From assembly GCA_050084515.1 (NCBI GenBank), contig CM114273.1:9424001-9488000 (forward strand): DNA of 64,000 nucleotides. Direction: 5' to 3'. The notes under the pieces are model-generated. The model worked only from the letters and a program-made list of their open reading frames with translations, did not search any database and was not told the DNA's origin. Source of the stretch: Blasia pusilla (taxonomy: Eukaryota > Marchantiophyta > Marchantiopsida > Blasiales). A program made the translations under genes and the position numbers. Shown in pieces: positions 48,601-60,554 of the stretch; position 1 is the first letter of the stretch, and each line of letters opens with the position of its first letter.

Positions 48601-48776
48601 GATGTCCGGAATGAAAAACTGGCAGCATTTAGGGAAGAAATGTTTATAGGTAAACGTTCTCTGCGCCACTAACTCGGCCCCAATGAAGCACAATGTGCAT
48701 GCCTATTCTTAGTGCCAAACTTTCATTCTCTGCAGGTCGTCATAGTAAAGTAGATGCTAGAGTGCCTCTAAAATAG
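42678..48776 (+). CDS. FTSHI2: Plastid FtsH-like AAA-ATPase with inactive protease (FTSHI2)
   Basis: Proposed exons: 42678-42839, 43339-44860, 45020-45210, 45500-45601, 45734-45898, 46107-46247, 46476-46634, 46791-46877, 47131-47209, 47349-47478, 48039-48095, 48466-48649, 48736-48776. Exon 1 is a basic plastid-transit-like leader. Exon 2 has a coiled, charged stalk and a membrane segment ([19 protein letters not shown]). [16 protein letters not shown] (Walker A), [11 protein letters not shown] (Walker B), [19 protein letters not shown] with the Arg finger. The protease HEXXH is NEASM ([11 protein letters not shown]), so the zinc site is lost. [19 protein letters not shown] and [15 protein letters not shown] point to FTSHI2 (EMB2083 in Arabidopsis), a subunit of the Ycf2-FtsHi motor for import across the inner envelope. 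Doubts: exon 3 end, the phase between exons 8 and 9, and a one-base shift near 47398. Confidence 0.88.
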
Positions 48777-50088
48777 CTGCAGGGAGCGGCATAGTTTCAA
48801 AGGTCTGGCCAGTTCTCATAATATGGTGGAGCAGAGGTTCTAAATTTTCATGAAGGAGTCACTACTTTTGTGTTTATTGGTCATCAATAAAGAGGTGGCT
48901 GGCCACCCCCTAAAGCTGTAGAATCAACTCAGCTAAAGTTGAAAGGATGGCTCGTTGTGATGCCTTTCCTTGTATCCTGCAGCAGACCACAAGTATGTAA
49001 GTCACATAAACACATCCCTATCTAAAGTTCCTTTTAATTTGCAATTCGAATACCAGTTACTCTCGCAGGTTTGTTGGCTTTTAACTCAGCTCATGTGCCT
49101 ATGAAGCTCCTGGCTTGATTTGTAAGAATTAAGGCTATGGGGTTGAACTACTACCATCTAGTTTAGCTGCCAGGTGCAGAAATTGCCACACCCTACACAG
49201 ATTCTGTTTTATGTCCTCAACCTACAAAGATTGAGGTCACTGGATGCCACCTGGCAACAGTTTGAATTTGTGAACAAGAACTCGTGCCCCCAGACCTGAA
49301 CCATCTGGGATGTTGAGGAGGTGCATCCCCAATTTCATCCTCTTGAAGAATTGTGGTGCATTTTGATTTGGATTCCGCACAGAAACCAAATCAGAAAATT
49401 TGCTAGAAGCCACTCCCTGATCATATACTCAAATCATAGAATGATGAACAAACACTCGGTAATGCTTGCCCTTGTGATGGCATTTTGCTAGGAAGCGACT
49501 CCTTTAACCTCTTATAATAGATTTGCTCTTCCAACCCATTCTCTAATGTGGCCCTCTGAAGCTCAAAGCCTAATGAGTCAGTACTATCAAGAAAGCTTGT
49601 GAAAAAACAAACATCAAATCCAGGCGTGTTACTATTTTTTCCGTTTAGCAGCTGAAACGTCAGTTGAGCAGTGAGGTGGACATTGAAACTTAGTTTCTTT
49701 CTTTCCCTTGATACCCTTAATTTGTAGGTTCTTAAATGGCATCCTATTTAATGTGAGACGTCAAGTACGAGATAGAGTGAGTGAGCGAATTTTGATGACC
49801 CACATGGTTATGAGACTACTAAGCTTTGCAAAAATTTACAGCAGTTTGAAAATAAGTACCATTAACAGGAAAGGACCTAAGAGGCACACATTTGTGCCAA
49901 GTAATGCTCCCTACTGTTGACATACCAGCGTAGGAACTTAACAATATGACCTTAATTTTGAATAGTCATGAATTCAGAGATAATGTGCATGATCTGCAGG
50001 TCGCTTTCAATGAAGTTGTAGGGTATCCTCAAGAAATTGATAATGACCTAATGAGGACTAGATCCTTGGTTTCTTCTTTGATTTGGCT
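48777..50088. other. Downstream flank of FTSHI2, no gene seen
   Basis: Moderately AT-rich unique-looking DNA with no sustained frame or recognisable repeat. It should hold the 3' UTR and poly(A) site of FTSHI2. Confidence 0.5.
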
Positions 50089-51060
50089 TCTTTAGAGTCT
50101 TATTGAGGAACTTTTTATTTCATTAAGTTCTTATTTGAATATAATTGACTTTCTATTTCGGGAAGAGGCCTTTGACTCCCTACTACAAGTCATGAGCCAA
50201 GGAGGAGACATACATATACATGTTATCGAGGAGAGAGCTTGGGAAAAGGAAAGGGATAAACCCTAAAAGAGAGAGTTCGGGAATTTGTGATTTTTTTGTT
50301 AAACTTTTATGTAAGGGATAACAAATCTATAATCCTCTTTGTTTTATGAGTAGCTGAAGTGTTTTACTAGGAGAAAGGGTTTGATTTGACATAAGAGGAT
50401 GAAGAGTATTTGCATGATTTGAGATTGCTTGAGCGTCTCCTCAAAATGCTAAAACTTATCTACTCATGTTGTGAAAGGGTTGAATTCTCTAGAGTTTGCA
50501 GTCGCCTACGAGTAACACGAATTCATCTGTTATGCTTTCTCATAACATGGTCTGATAATATCAATTAAGGAAGATCATAGTTTCGTCGCCTCATATCATG
50601 AGGTTGAACAAAGAAAGAATGAATTCTCAAACTCTCTCCCTTTGAGATATGCCTCTTTTTATTTCCTAAGTTTTCTCCACGATAACCTATATTCATAAGT
50701 GACCTACTTGGGTCTTTGTTGTAGGAGGTCAAGAACCACTTCCCAAAGTGGAAAGTCAATTAGGGTTTAGGGTAATTTATCCGAAATAATGAACTTTTCA
50801 ATAGGACTCCAAATGAACCGAAACGAACGCGTAATCTCCAGAAAAAACCTGTTTTTGGAGATTACGCATGGCTTCAACAGGCCCTCTTTAACCTCTTAAA
50901 GTTTTTCTATAGTATCCTCGAAAATGCTTTATTAGATCTCACCAATCTATCCTAAAAGACGTGATAATTTTTATGTGCATGCACATCGTTACACAACATA
51001 CATCGGTGTCATCAAATACACACACGATCCCATACTAATTCATGGCATCCAAACATTTAA
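50089..51060. repeat. Inverted pair of D-family LTR fragments
   Basis: 50089-50440 resembles 26880-27240 in plus orientation (TTGAGGAACTTT, GGAGAGAGCTTGGGAAAAGG), diverged. 50565-51060 is the reverse complement of LTR sequence such as 59740-60100 (CATGGCATCCAAACA, CACACACACGATCCCAT region). The two face each other. Confidence 0.6.
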
Positions 51061-51800
51061 ATGATAAGTACCAAAATATATCCAATCTCTGATTTAGTTG
51101 GTGGTTATATCCCTCTATCTCTAGATAGCCTTCTATTCCTACCTATTATGATGTATATCTCTATGACGCTAAGAGCAAAAAGGTCAGGTGCTCATGTGGC
51201 CCCATCGTTAGTCGCATTCTTGTCATCCATGTCATACTCAAAAGTCAGAATCTATAACTACCTACTATATGTACATCTTGGGTACATCTATCGGCCCCAA
51301 CGAACCTTAGTGAGAGGTGGCGTCAAATATGCCATATGCCATCCTCTTGAACATCCATCACAGACTAGCATAATGGATGCACCACTGGCGGAACCATAAA
51401 ACATACATTGCAAGTATGTAGGAACTACTGCTAGGCTTAGATCAATTGTATCGTCAATATTAAGAAGGTGATATGACATACAATTATGCACATGGTCCTT
51501 CCTAACCAAACCATCGCGACCTCCAATAAGAGAAGACCATATAGAAAAACCTCATGCACTCTTAAGATAATGTATCCTGCAATCATATCCAACGTCGTAG
51601 GTGCCGTCTGTTACAAGTAGCAATAGTATCCTTGATGAAACCTCCGGATAGTCGGCCGATAACTACTTCCCCGAATAGTCACATACCCCAAAGCATCTCG
51701 ATGTTGCGCAATCTCCAAGTTCTTAAACGCCATAGGCATCACCCTCCAAAACAACTCAGTCCTATGAGCAAGGTTGCACGGAAATGGACAAGTCCGTCCC
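51061..51800 (-). pseudogene. D-family integrase end and PHD finger relic
   Basis: The minus strand matches 59070-59700 of D2: ELFWRVMPMAFKNLEIAQHRD, then MVRKDHVHN, and MLVCDGCSRGWHMAYL with some zinc ligands changed (Cys to Tyr). It is a third, more decayed copy of the integrase C-terminus, continuous with the minus-strand LTR piece at 50565-51060. Confidence 0.7.
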
Positions 51801-51834
51801 ATGACCACGAATATGGAAAACTGATCGGGAGCAC

Positions 51835-52689
51835 GGGTTTATTTGGCGCCTCAGTCGACCGTGCGGGCTCCAACCACGAGAACCGATGCAGGCCAGAGTA
51901 CAAGCCACAATCACAACACGGGCGGCATGCAGGTTACTTGCAGGCCTTGGAGCTCTATTGCGGGCTAGGGCGCAGGTCCGAGAGTCCGCACATGGGCTTG
52001 TTAAGGGCCTTGGAGTCCGCGCAGGAGTTGATTGCGGGTCTTGGAGCCCGTGTGAGAGCTTTGGCGCGGGCTCGAAAGCTTGCGCGCGAGCTTGTTGTGG
52101 GCCTTGTAGCCTGCTTGCGGGTTGGGGCGTAGGACCCAAAGCCCGCATGCGAGCTAGGGCATTGGCTGCATTTTAGGCCTTGGAGCTCGCGTACGGGCTA
52201 GGGCTCGGGCCTTAGAGCCCGCGTGCAGGCTATGCGCGGGCGAAGGGGTTGTTGGCGGGCCCGATGATTTTAGTGGGTTCTTAAATGAGTTTTTCTAGGG
52301 GTAGGATGATTGACGGCTTGAGAGGTTGGAGTAGGGTTGTTGTAGTAGAGGATAGGTTAGTTAGAAATAAGAGTAATTGAAGAATTGGTGATAGAACTAG
52401 TGGAGAGAGGAAGGAGAATGTTAAAATAGATTTCAATATGGTGGTTGTATTGCAAAATAGGTATGTTGGAAATTTAGAGTACGTAAAGAAGTTAGGATAG
52501 ATCAAAAAAGAATCTAATAGGAGAATAAAATGAGGTTTGTTAAATGAAAATTAGTGGAGATGGTTTAATAATCAATTGTAAGTAGAAATAGTTGATTTGG
52601 GGATTTAGAAGGGTTTATTCTCTTCCTTCCATCCTCCCCTATATAAACTTGCTCATTTTTGTATGCTCTCACAATCTTATTCCTCCCTT

Positions 52690-52690
<1 letters not shown>
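51835..52690. other. GC-rich repeat and unassigned DNA
   Basis: 51835-52270 is GC-rich with repeated GCGGGCTAGGGC/GGAGCCCGCG words, like 19600-19860. 52270-52690 is AT-rich with no gene seen. Confidence 0.45.
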
Positions 52691-53190
<500 letters not shown>

Positions 53191-53196
53191 AAATCT

Positions 53197-53393
<197 letters not shown>

Positions 53394-53485
53394 GTAGATT
53401 GAGTGCCGCATGTTAGATTGAGTGATCAAGTGATTACATGCGAGGTTGAGAGTGATTGTGAGAGAGGGGCACGAGGATCATCACG

Positions 53486-54792
53486 ATGTCCTTTCGGGAT
53501 TTTGAGAGGCGAGATAGTGGACCTAAGAGTAGCTCTAGAGGGTTTACCCGGAGTGGTACAAGGTTTCGAGGGCCTCCACATGAGAGACCACCTCATGTGG
53601 AGGCCCTCAAAACCTTCTGTGTCGTCTTTAGACGAGGGGGAGCGTATAGAGGAGTGTGTTAGTGATCCATCATACACATTGACTGGTCCTACCACTTGGG
53701 TGTACGAGATGGACGATCGGGGTAGAGGACCGCGTAGGTTTTCAGGTGTTGTAGGCACTATAAAGCTACACGACTTCATTGCGGAGTTTAGGAGTTGGTG
53801 TGACTCACAGCGGGCTAGGAACTCTAGAGAGTTCAACCCGTTTACGACATGGAATGGTATGTTCGAGCGTTTAGAGGGGGCGCCCATGGACGATTACCAT
53901 GAGTTCTCCCATAGATATGCCCAGGAGATTGAGGCATGGCGACTCTCCTATGACCCACACTATGTGTAATAGACGGAGCCGTTTCCAGATGAGGAGGAGG
54001 AGTTAGGAGAGGCTACTTCCTCTTCCACTAGTGATGTTTTAGGAGGGGTCACAAGCACTGGAGCAGTTGCACCAGCTAGTCAGGTTTGTCCCAGGTTCAA
54101 CCCCGTGGTTGAGTTCTTTGGTGAGTTGAGGGCGAGCTACGAGGGGTATGGACGGAGAAGTTGCGGAGCATCCACGACTTCCACAGGCGCCCGGGTTAGA
54201 GTTTGCGTGAGGCTAACACTCGCTTGCACCGGTTGATCAACGTCACTCAGGGGGTGATAGAGGCTCAGGCTATCCAATCATAGTACGCGATGCTGGATCG
54301 GACCCTGCGGACACATGTGCGGGAGGGGGTGCTTCTTATGAACACCTCCCCTACGATGAGAGATGTTTTTAGGACCACCAAGAACATTGAGCGCAATATG
54401 GCAGAGGAGAGCGTAGCCACCATGGGTTCTGGGTGAGAGCAGTCACGATTGTCTATACCACCAGTGCACCAACGTGGACTCCGAGATAGGTCAACTGTGG
54501 CACCACGAGCTGAGGGAGGATACCAAGAGGCCGTGCCACAAAGACCTCCGCCTTCATATGCTTGGCTTGATCTATTTACCATATGCGGCTCAGCAGCAGC
54601 TGCCTACGATTACTAGTTGGTGATGTGGTGGAGCCCATCATCAGCGTGATTGCACTCGTCAGGATCATGGATGTGTGCCTCAACATGGAGGAGGAGATGG
54701 TGCTGCACCAAGAGGTTATCTATGTGACTATTGTTAGAGGTATGGTCATACACGCGCCAGGTATTTCAATTTACACCATGAGTGTCCTCTAG
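53486..54792 (+). pseudogene. D2 Gag with zinc knuckles
   Basis: MSFRDFERR start, capsid segment TTWNGMFERLEGAPMDDYHEF and IEAWRLSYDPHYV (to 53969), then broken frames through RPGL-type repeats to the nucleocapsid: CGGAHHQRDC with the first Cys lost to a stop, and CDYC-stop-RYGHTRARY, the TAG at 54735-54737 matching that of D1. A perfect 17-bp inverted repeat (53568-53608) near the N-terminus shifts the frame and is absent from D1. Confidence 0.75.
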
Positions 54793-55302
54793 ACTGAGGG
54801 CGAGAGAGGGCACTGGAGCGAGCAGTTCGTCCGGGTGGGCCTCGAGATCGTGCACCAGGTAGTCCCGTTGGGACACGAGGAGCAGGAGTTTCCGGACAGG
54901 GTGGTGGAGCTTCCAGTGGAGGAGGTAGAGTCCCACCACCTAGACGCATTGAGGGAGACTCCGGGCGTGAGGCTAGGATGGTTGCTTAGATACAACAGCT
55001 ACAGGAGTAGATTCCCGCTATGGCATTGAGATTACACAATATCGGATCCGTGGCATCGACATCATATGAAGTACCCAGAGATATGGAGGATCATGGTTGG
55101 ATATGCGGGGTAGCCTAGATGGAGGCCGCCGCAATTGTGACGTGTGGAGCAGCCGCAGAGTTGGATCCACACCGAGGGAAAGCCAGGAAACAGACCTAGC
55201 TTCCTCAGTCTTTCACGTTGTCCGAGGCGATGAGGATCCCATCGATGGGTCTTGATGAGAGTTCCCAGAGAGTTGGTGATGTTATTGGTGTGTAGGGACG
55301 GA

Positions 55303-56198
55303 GGGGAATGGGAGAAACGAGTGCGATGACTCCTATTGTTGATGCTCAGGAGGAGCATGTGTCGAGTACGATGTTGGGGGCGGCCATAATGGTATACCGT
55401 GCTCCGCTATTTTTTGCTTCCGATGTTATGACATTGCGAGGTACGCCCGCTGAGGTGTTCCGGTTGGCCGCTACGCTATGTGACCGTGGAGTTGGAGTTC
55501 CTGCATCACGTTCAGAGGTGATTGTAGAGGAGGTGATGGACCTGCCCTTGGAGCTGATGCTCTAGCCGTCCACGTTTGATTCATGGCACGTTGCGGCTGC
55601 TAGGATGGCGGAGATACCTGCTAGACCCATGATAGAGCGTGCCATGGCTTCTCTTGGTGTTGTGTTGGTGGATAACCAGGGAGAGGTCTTCTAGTTGGTG
55701 AGTCCAAAAGATAGAGCTTTTAGTCCGCAGTGCGTCTTGTTGGATTCAAGAGCGCAACCCCTGATGTTGGGGAAAATGTCATTTACAGGATTGGGCTTGA
55801 CGAGAGCCGATATGGAGCGTTGTCCATTTCGGATACAGACATCCTTGGGTGCAGCAAGTACCACACTATATATCACCCGACATGAGGTCGTGGTGAGGAT
55901 TCGCCCGGGACATCCTACAAATGAGTCCGTGGTGCGAGCCAAGGCGATAGTGACTGATGTAGAGTCGTACAACGTCTTTGTTGGTGGAGCAGTGTTATAC
56001 TTGATGGGTTTTTCCCTGGATTACTGGGAGGAGTCAGTGTCCTACAAATCAGGATGGCAGTCAGGTGATGGGCGCCTTAGCTCATTAGCCGTTCGATTCA
56101 TAGGTGCAGTGATCGAGCAACATTCAGGAGAGATGGCGACCTTACCAGCATTTAGCAGAGCCATCACTTGGGCTAGTAATTTGACTGAGGAGCTTTGA
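55303..56198 (+). pseudogene. D2 protease and linker
   Basis: VLLDSRAQPLMLGK (about 55735-55775) aligns with LLDSGAQPVMLGK of D1, so the third residue of the D-S-G triad is changed to Arg and the protease is dead. Upstream RGTPAEVFRLAATLCDRG and downstream VVVRIRPGHPTNESVV and VGGAVLYLMGFSLDYW follow D1 closely. Stops include one CAG to TAG change (GEVF-stop-LVSP versus GEVFQLVSP). Confidence 0.8.
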
Positions 56199-56256
56199 CG
56201 CTTAGACACTAAGCATGTGAAGACCGCGTGGACCCCAGGTACCCTGGAGTGCTACT

Positions 56257-57258
56257 ATGACCCCTTTGGACAACACCCCGATTGTGTGGTGCATCCTAGA
56301 GAAGGGTATTCGGGTGTTGGATCTCTTTGGAGGGATCAACACTAGGTTAGCTGTTGTTTTACAGGATGGAGTGCGTGTGCAGCAGTACCAATATGTGGAG
56401 ATTGATGATGTTGCGAGGCCCGCTTCACTTCACCATGTGGCGCACTTATGCCTCTGTTTTCCCGACTTGTTGTCTGCATCGGCCATTCAAGGTTACCAGA
56501 GTTCCCTAACGAGGGACATTTCATTGTGGGGGTGCAGGACCTGGAGCGGGTAGGGACCATAGAATTGGTCATTGCTGGTTGGCCGTGTCAGGGCTAGTCA
56601 AGTGCTAGAGGGGGAAGCGGATTAGCTCACTCTCGGTCCAGGTTGTTTTGGGAGATGATGCGGATCTTGGGACACTTGCAGGAGCATCAGTCTCGTTCTC
56701 CAACATACATTCTGGAGAATGTGTCGATTTTGGGCGATTTGAGGTCTCGCGTGGTGACGAGTGCAGATTAGGTGCACGCATGGATCGGCTTGACAATATT
56801 TTTGGATGCATCGAGTGTAGGTTCTAGAGCACACCCCCCGCGTCTGTAGTTGACCAACTTGGTTCCACATGAGGTCTTGCGGAGGATGTTTGCTAGAGTG
56901 GAGCGTCCCTCTGATATTTTGGTGGATTCTATTCTAGATCCAGGTGGTCGATCAGAGGCAGTGAGGCATGATGATTGACCGCCGTTGACTATGGTCAACA
57001 GGATTGGCATGCCACGGGCAGCCTTTACCACATTTGTGAGTTTTCCTGCTTCCCATGCATTCAAGGAGGTCAGACCTGGCTTGGTTTGGGATGACCAGGT
57101 GCAGAGGTTGGTGTAGCCGAACGCCGATGAGCGAGAGCGAGCGATAGGATTTCCCACAAGAGTGACGGTAGTACCGTAACTATTAGAGGCATCATGATGT
57201 CATTGCTTGGGTCAGGCAATGGACTCGAACTGCTTGACATGGATTTTCAGCTTTGGCG
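56257..57258 (+). pseudogene. C5-cytosine DNA methyltransferase domain inside Ty3 pol
   Basis: Motifs of a C5-methyltransferase occur in order. Motif I GIRVLDLFGGINTRL (from 56302, SAM binding); YQYVEIDDVARP (II); after a one-base shift near 56530, VIAGWPCQG (IV, catalytic Cys, about 56570-56595); YILENVSILGD (VI, ENV, 56705-56730); SSVGSRAHPPRL (VIII-like, about 56815-56850); ERERAIGFPTRV and LGQAMDSNCLTWIF (IX/X, 57127-57250). The spacing resembles the DNMT3/DRM-size catalytic domain of about 300 residues with no long target-recognition insert. It lies between protease and RT. Stops after PCQG and near 56770 and 56848 inactivate it. Family role: methylating cytosine; methylation of the element's own DNA is a hypothesis. 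Confidence 0.85.
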
Positions 57259-57646
57259 TAGCTAAGCAGCATTGTTTGAGGATGAGACAGATCATTGTTG
57301 TTGTGTTGGTGAGCCCCATGCCTACCAAGACGGTTGAGGCAGTAGTTGGGGGCAAGATCCGAGGAGATTGACAGACTAGGGGTGATCGGGAGAGACACTC
57401 TTGGACTTCTTGGGATCTTTTGTAGGTATGCCAGGAGATGATAGCCAGAGCATCGAGTATGGTTCTGGGTACTACACATGGAGATGAGAGTTTAGCACCA
57501 TAGCAACCACCGACACCCACGCCAGAGAGTCCTACCGTAGTCACGATGGAGACTTGGGAGCCAGATATGGGCTTTAAATTGACACCAAGAGAGCGACGCC
57601 GGATACACCAGTTCCTTAGGAGTAATATGAGCGTTTTACATTTAGT

Positions 57647-58260
57647 ATGCATGATTTGGGTATGGTGAAGGGTCCGGGGATCCGCATTGAGTTGTCGAGT
57701 GACACGCCAATCTTTCGACGATCCTACAAGTACAGTGACATGAAGAGGGCTCTAATTCAAAGTAGGAGCCATGACTTGGTTGGAGCAGGACTAGTGGAGA
57801 TGTCGCATGAAGAGTATGCATTTGCCATTGTCATGCCGGCCAAGAAGGATGTGCATGGCAACTGGATGGATAGGCGGATGTGTGGAGATTACCGACCTAT
57901 CAATCAGCAGACAAAGTCCAATAGGTATGCCATGCCCACTCCTTAGGAGATCTTTGATGCTATTGTGCATGCAAAGGTCTTCAATTTGTTAGATCTTTGA
58001 GTCGGAAACCATCAGCTGCCTATCACATTGGAGGACAGGCAGAAGACCTTTGCGGGCATAGATCCTCACGGGAAGGATTGCTTGTACTAGTGGCGGTTCT
58101 TACCATTTGGGTTAAAGAACGCCCCGGATGAGTTTCAGAGGGTTATGGATAGGATCTTGGCAGGTCTAGATTTTGCTATGTGTTATATTGATGACATCAT
58201 AGTCTTTAGCGCCACGGTTGAGGAGCATGAGCGACATCTAGAGGAGGGGTTTTGACGATT
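57647..58260 (+). pseudogene. D2 reverse transcriptase
   Basis: RIELSSDTPIFRRSYKYSDM, AIVMPAKKDVHGNW, RMCGDYRPINQQTKSNRYAM, FLPFGLKNAPDEFQRVMD and the catalytic CYIDDIIVFSATVEEHERHL (about 58178-58235). The fingers motif reads VMPAKKDVHGNWR..CGDYRPIN rather than the usual KKDG, as in some divergent Ty3 lineages. Stops at 57944 and within the palm (three) break the frame. Confidence 0.85.
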
Positions 58261-58379
58261 GCAGTTACTTGGGCCGAAGCTACATCCAGGCAAGTGCAAG
58301 TTCTTCTACGACCAGGTTGAGAACCTGGATCATACGATATACCCAGGGGGCCTTGGTGTGCAGCACATGAAGGTAGAGG

Positions 58380-58915
58380 CTTTTCACGCATTCCACGCCC
58401 TACACATGTGAGTCAAGTTCTGGCATTCATGGATTGGCGAACTTCTATCGACGGTACGTCAAGGGTTTCAGTTTGGTTGCAAAGCAACTGACGTTGCTGA
58501 CCAAGGTGGATCAGGAGTGGCATTGTATCAGGAGTGGCAAGAGAGAGCATTTTAGATGCTCAAGGATAGATTGACGTCCGCGCCCATATTGAGGAGACCG
58601 ATCAGGGGGCGTCCTTTCCAGTTGTATACTGATTGGAGCATGTTAGGGCTTGGAGCTGTGCTCACCCAGCATAACGATGATGGTAGAGAGTTCATGGTGC
58701 CTTACACTAGTCGCTGCAGAGGTGAAGTATGGCTCGTGTGAGGGTGAGTGCTTGGCTCCAGTGTGGCTTGTGGCACATTTCAGATGTTCTCTATTCGGCA
58801 ATCCCTTTACCATCATTACTAATCATCAGCCACTTAAGTGGTTGATGGAGTGCGACAAGCTTATAGGAAAGCTTGCGAGGTGGACTCTTTTGTTGCACGG
58901 TTCACGATGATGGAG
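58380..58915 (+). pseudogene. D2 connection and RNase H
   Basis: FQLYTDWSMLGLGAVLTQ holds the first catalytic Asp; FTIITNHQPLKWLMECDKL gives the later conserved block. The frame changes twice. Similarity to D1 cannot be checked since D1 lacks this part. Confidence 0.8.
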
Positions 58916-58917
58916 TG

Positions 58918-59102
58918 GTCTTGGAGTACAAGTCGGAATGTAGAACTACCTACTCTATGTACATCTGCGACACATCCATCGTCCGTGAGGAACCCTAGTG
59001 AGAGGTGGCGTCAAACATGCCATGGGCATCACTCTCCAAAACAACTCAGCCCTCTCATCCTAGTGAGAGGGTTGAGTTGTTTTGGAGAGTGATGCCCATG
59101 GC
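58918..59102. repeat. Inverted fragment replacing the integrase core
   Basis: 58920-59057 is an inverted copy of downstream sequence (59040-59102 and 59490-59590). Its end forms a near-perfect hairpin, arms 59019-59057 and 59065-59102. The HHCC and DDE parts of integrase, expected here, are gone. Confidence 0.85.
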
Positions 59103-59565
59103 GTTTGAGAACTTGGCGATTGCGCAACATCGGGATACGTTGAGGTATGCGACTATTCAGGGAGGTGGTTATCGACCTACTATCCGGAGATTTCATCAAG
59201 ACTATGTGTACTTGCAGCAGACGGCACCCCAATGTTGGATGTGACTACATGGCATACCATCTTCAAAGTGCGTGAGGTTTTACCATCCGATGTTCTCTTA
59301 TTGGAGGGACACGATGGTATGGTTTGGAAGGACCATGTGCGTAACTTTGCGCCATGTCATCTTCCAAACATTGACGGTACAGTTGATTCGAGTTTAGCAA
59401 TAGTTTCTACAAGCTTGCGGTGTATGTTGTGTGGTTTTGCCCGTGGTGCAGCCACTATGCTAGTATGTGATGGGTGTTTGAGAGGATGGCATATGGCATG
59501 TTTGATGCCACTTCTCACTAGGGTTCCTCAGGGATGATGGATGTATCCCAAATGTACATAGAGTA
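59040..59565 (+). pseudogene. D2 integrase C-terminus with PHD finger
   Basis: The segment ELFWRVMPMAFENLAIAQHRD, YRPTIRRFHQ, DYVYLQQTAP and FKVREVLPSDVLLLEGHDG is the integrase C-terminal core. It runs into a C4HC3 PHD finger (59418-59560): CMLCG, MLVCDGCLRGWHMACLMP, then WMYPKC, with the usual WxCxxC reduced by one Cys to Tyr and preceded by a stop. PHD fingers read histone H3 tails. The place is that of the chromodomain in chromoviruses, suggesting a targeting role. A second decayed copy lies at 51291-51420 on the minus strand. Confidence 0.78.
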
Positions 59566-59742
59566 GGTAGTTCTACATTTTGACTTGTGTCTATGACATG
59601 GATGACAAGAAGGTGACTAACGATGGGGCCACATGAGCACCCGGTCTTCTTGCTCTTAGCGTCTGAGAGATGTATGTCATGGTAGGTAGTGATAGATGGC
59701 TATATGGAGTTAGAGAGACCTAACCACCAGCTAGGGGGCGAT

Positions 59743-60517
59743 TGGAGATATTTTGGTACTTCTTGTCTCGTTGTTTGGATGCCATGAGTTAGCATGGGAT
59801 CGTGTGTGTTTGTGTGTGTGTTCGATGACAGCGATGTATGTTGTGTAGCGATGTGTATGCGCACGACAACTGTCACATCTTTTAGGATAGATCGGTGAGA
59901 TCTAGTATAGCGCCTTTGTGAGTAGTGGAGGACAAGCTCAGTAGATCGAGGATGACTTGCTGAGGCCTCGAGAAACGTGAGAGAGCACGTTTTCCCTTCG
60001 TTTCGGCTCATTTGGAGCCATATTGAGGAACTGACTATTTTAAGTAAGTACCATTTTGAGTATATGATCACCTTTATATTTTTGGTAAGTAACCCTTGAC
60101 CTCTTGCATCAGGTCAAGATCCAAGTAGGTGACTTGGGAGCATAGGTTACCATGGAGAGAGCTTGGGAGAGGGGAGGGGTATACCTCAAGGAGAGAGAGC
60201 TTGAGATCTCATTCTTTCTTTGTTGAACCTCTTAGCATGAGGCGGCGGAGTTATGGTCTTGCTTGCCTTATGTGTCTAACCCAAGCCTCTCGTTAGGAGA
60301 GTGGGTTTGGTTTGACATTGAGAGAGACATGTGAGAGTGCACACATGTGAGAACTATAGTGTTGTGAGAGAGATTGGAACTTATTTTAATTGGAGATATT
60401 TTGGTACTTCTTGTCTCGTTGTTTGGATGCCATGAGTTAGCATGGGATCGTGCGCGTTTGTGTGTGTGTTTGGTGAAAGCGATGTATGTTATGTAGCGAT
60501 GTGTATGCGTACGAAAT
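59743..60517 (+). repeat. D2 3' LTR and start of a second, tandem LTR
   Basis: The LTR starts TGGAGATATTTTGG after a purine-rich tract (GCTAGGGGGCGAT) and runs to about 60390. At 60391 the same start appears again and continues about 125 bp before hAT sequence. Length about 648 bp. D1's LTR end (CTTTACA) corresponds to CTTATTTTA here. Confidence 0.65.
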
Positions 60518-60554
60518 ATTCTTTCAACATCCAAGAATATGAGTTGCGAATGAC

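Larger units (their letters stand above)
53394..60390 (+). mobile_element. Ty3-type element D2 with DNMT and PHD finger
   Basis: The most complete D-family copy: Gag, zinc knuckles, protease, linker, C5-methyltransferase, RT, RNase H, a rearranged integrase, PHD finger and 3' LTR. The RT and protease are Ty3-like. The integrase core is missing, replaced by an inverted fragment (58918-59102). Many stops are present. The 5' LTR is replaced by the CT tract. D1 and D2 align along gag, protease and linker, with D2 lacking about 110 bp before the methyltransferase. Confidence 0.85.

Noticed and set aside
51632-52176. Ala/Arg-rich frames
   Set aside because: GC-driven open frames over a repeat; no family features.
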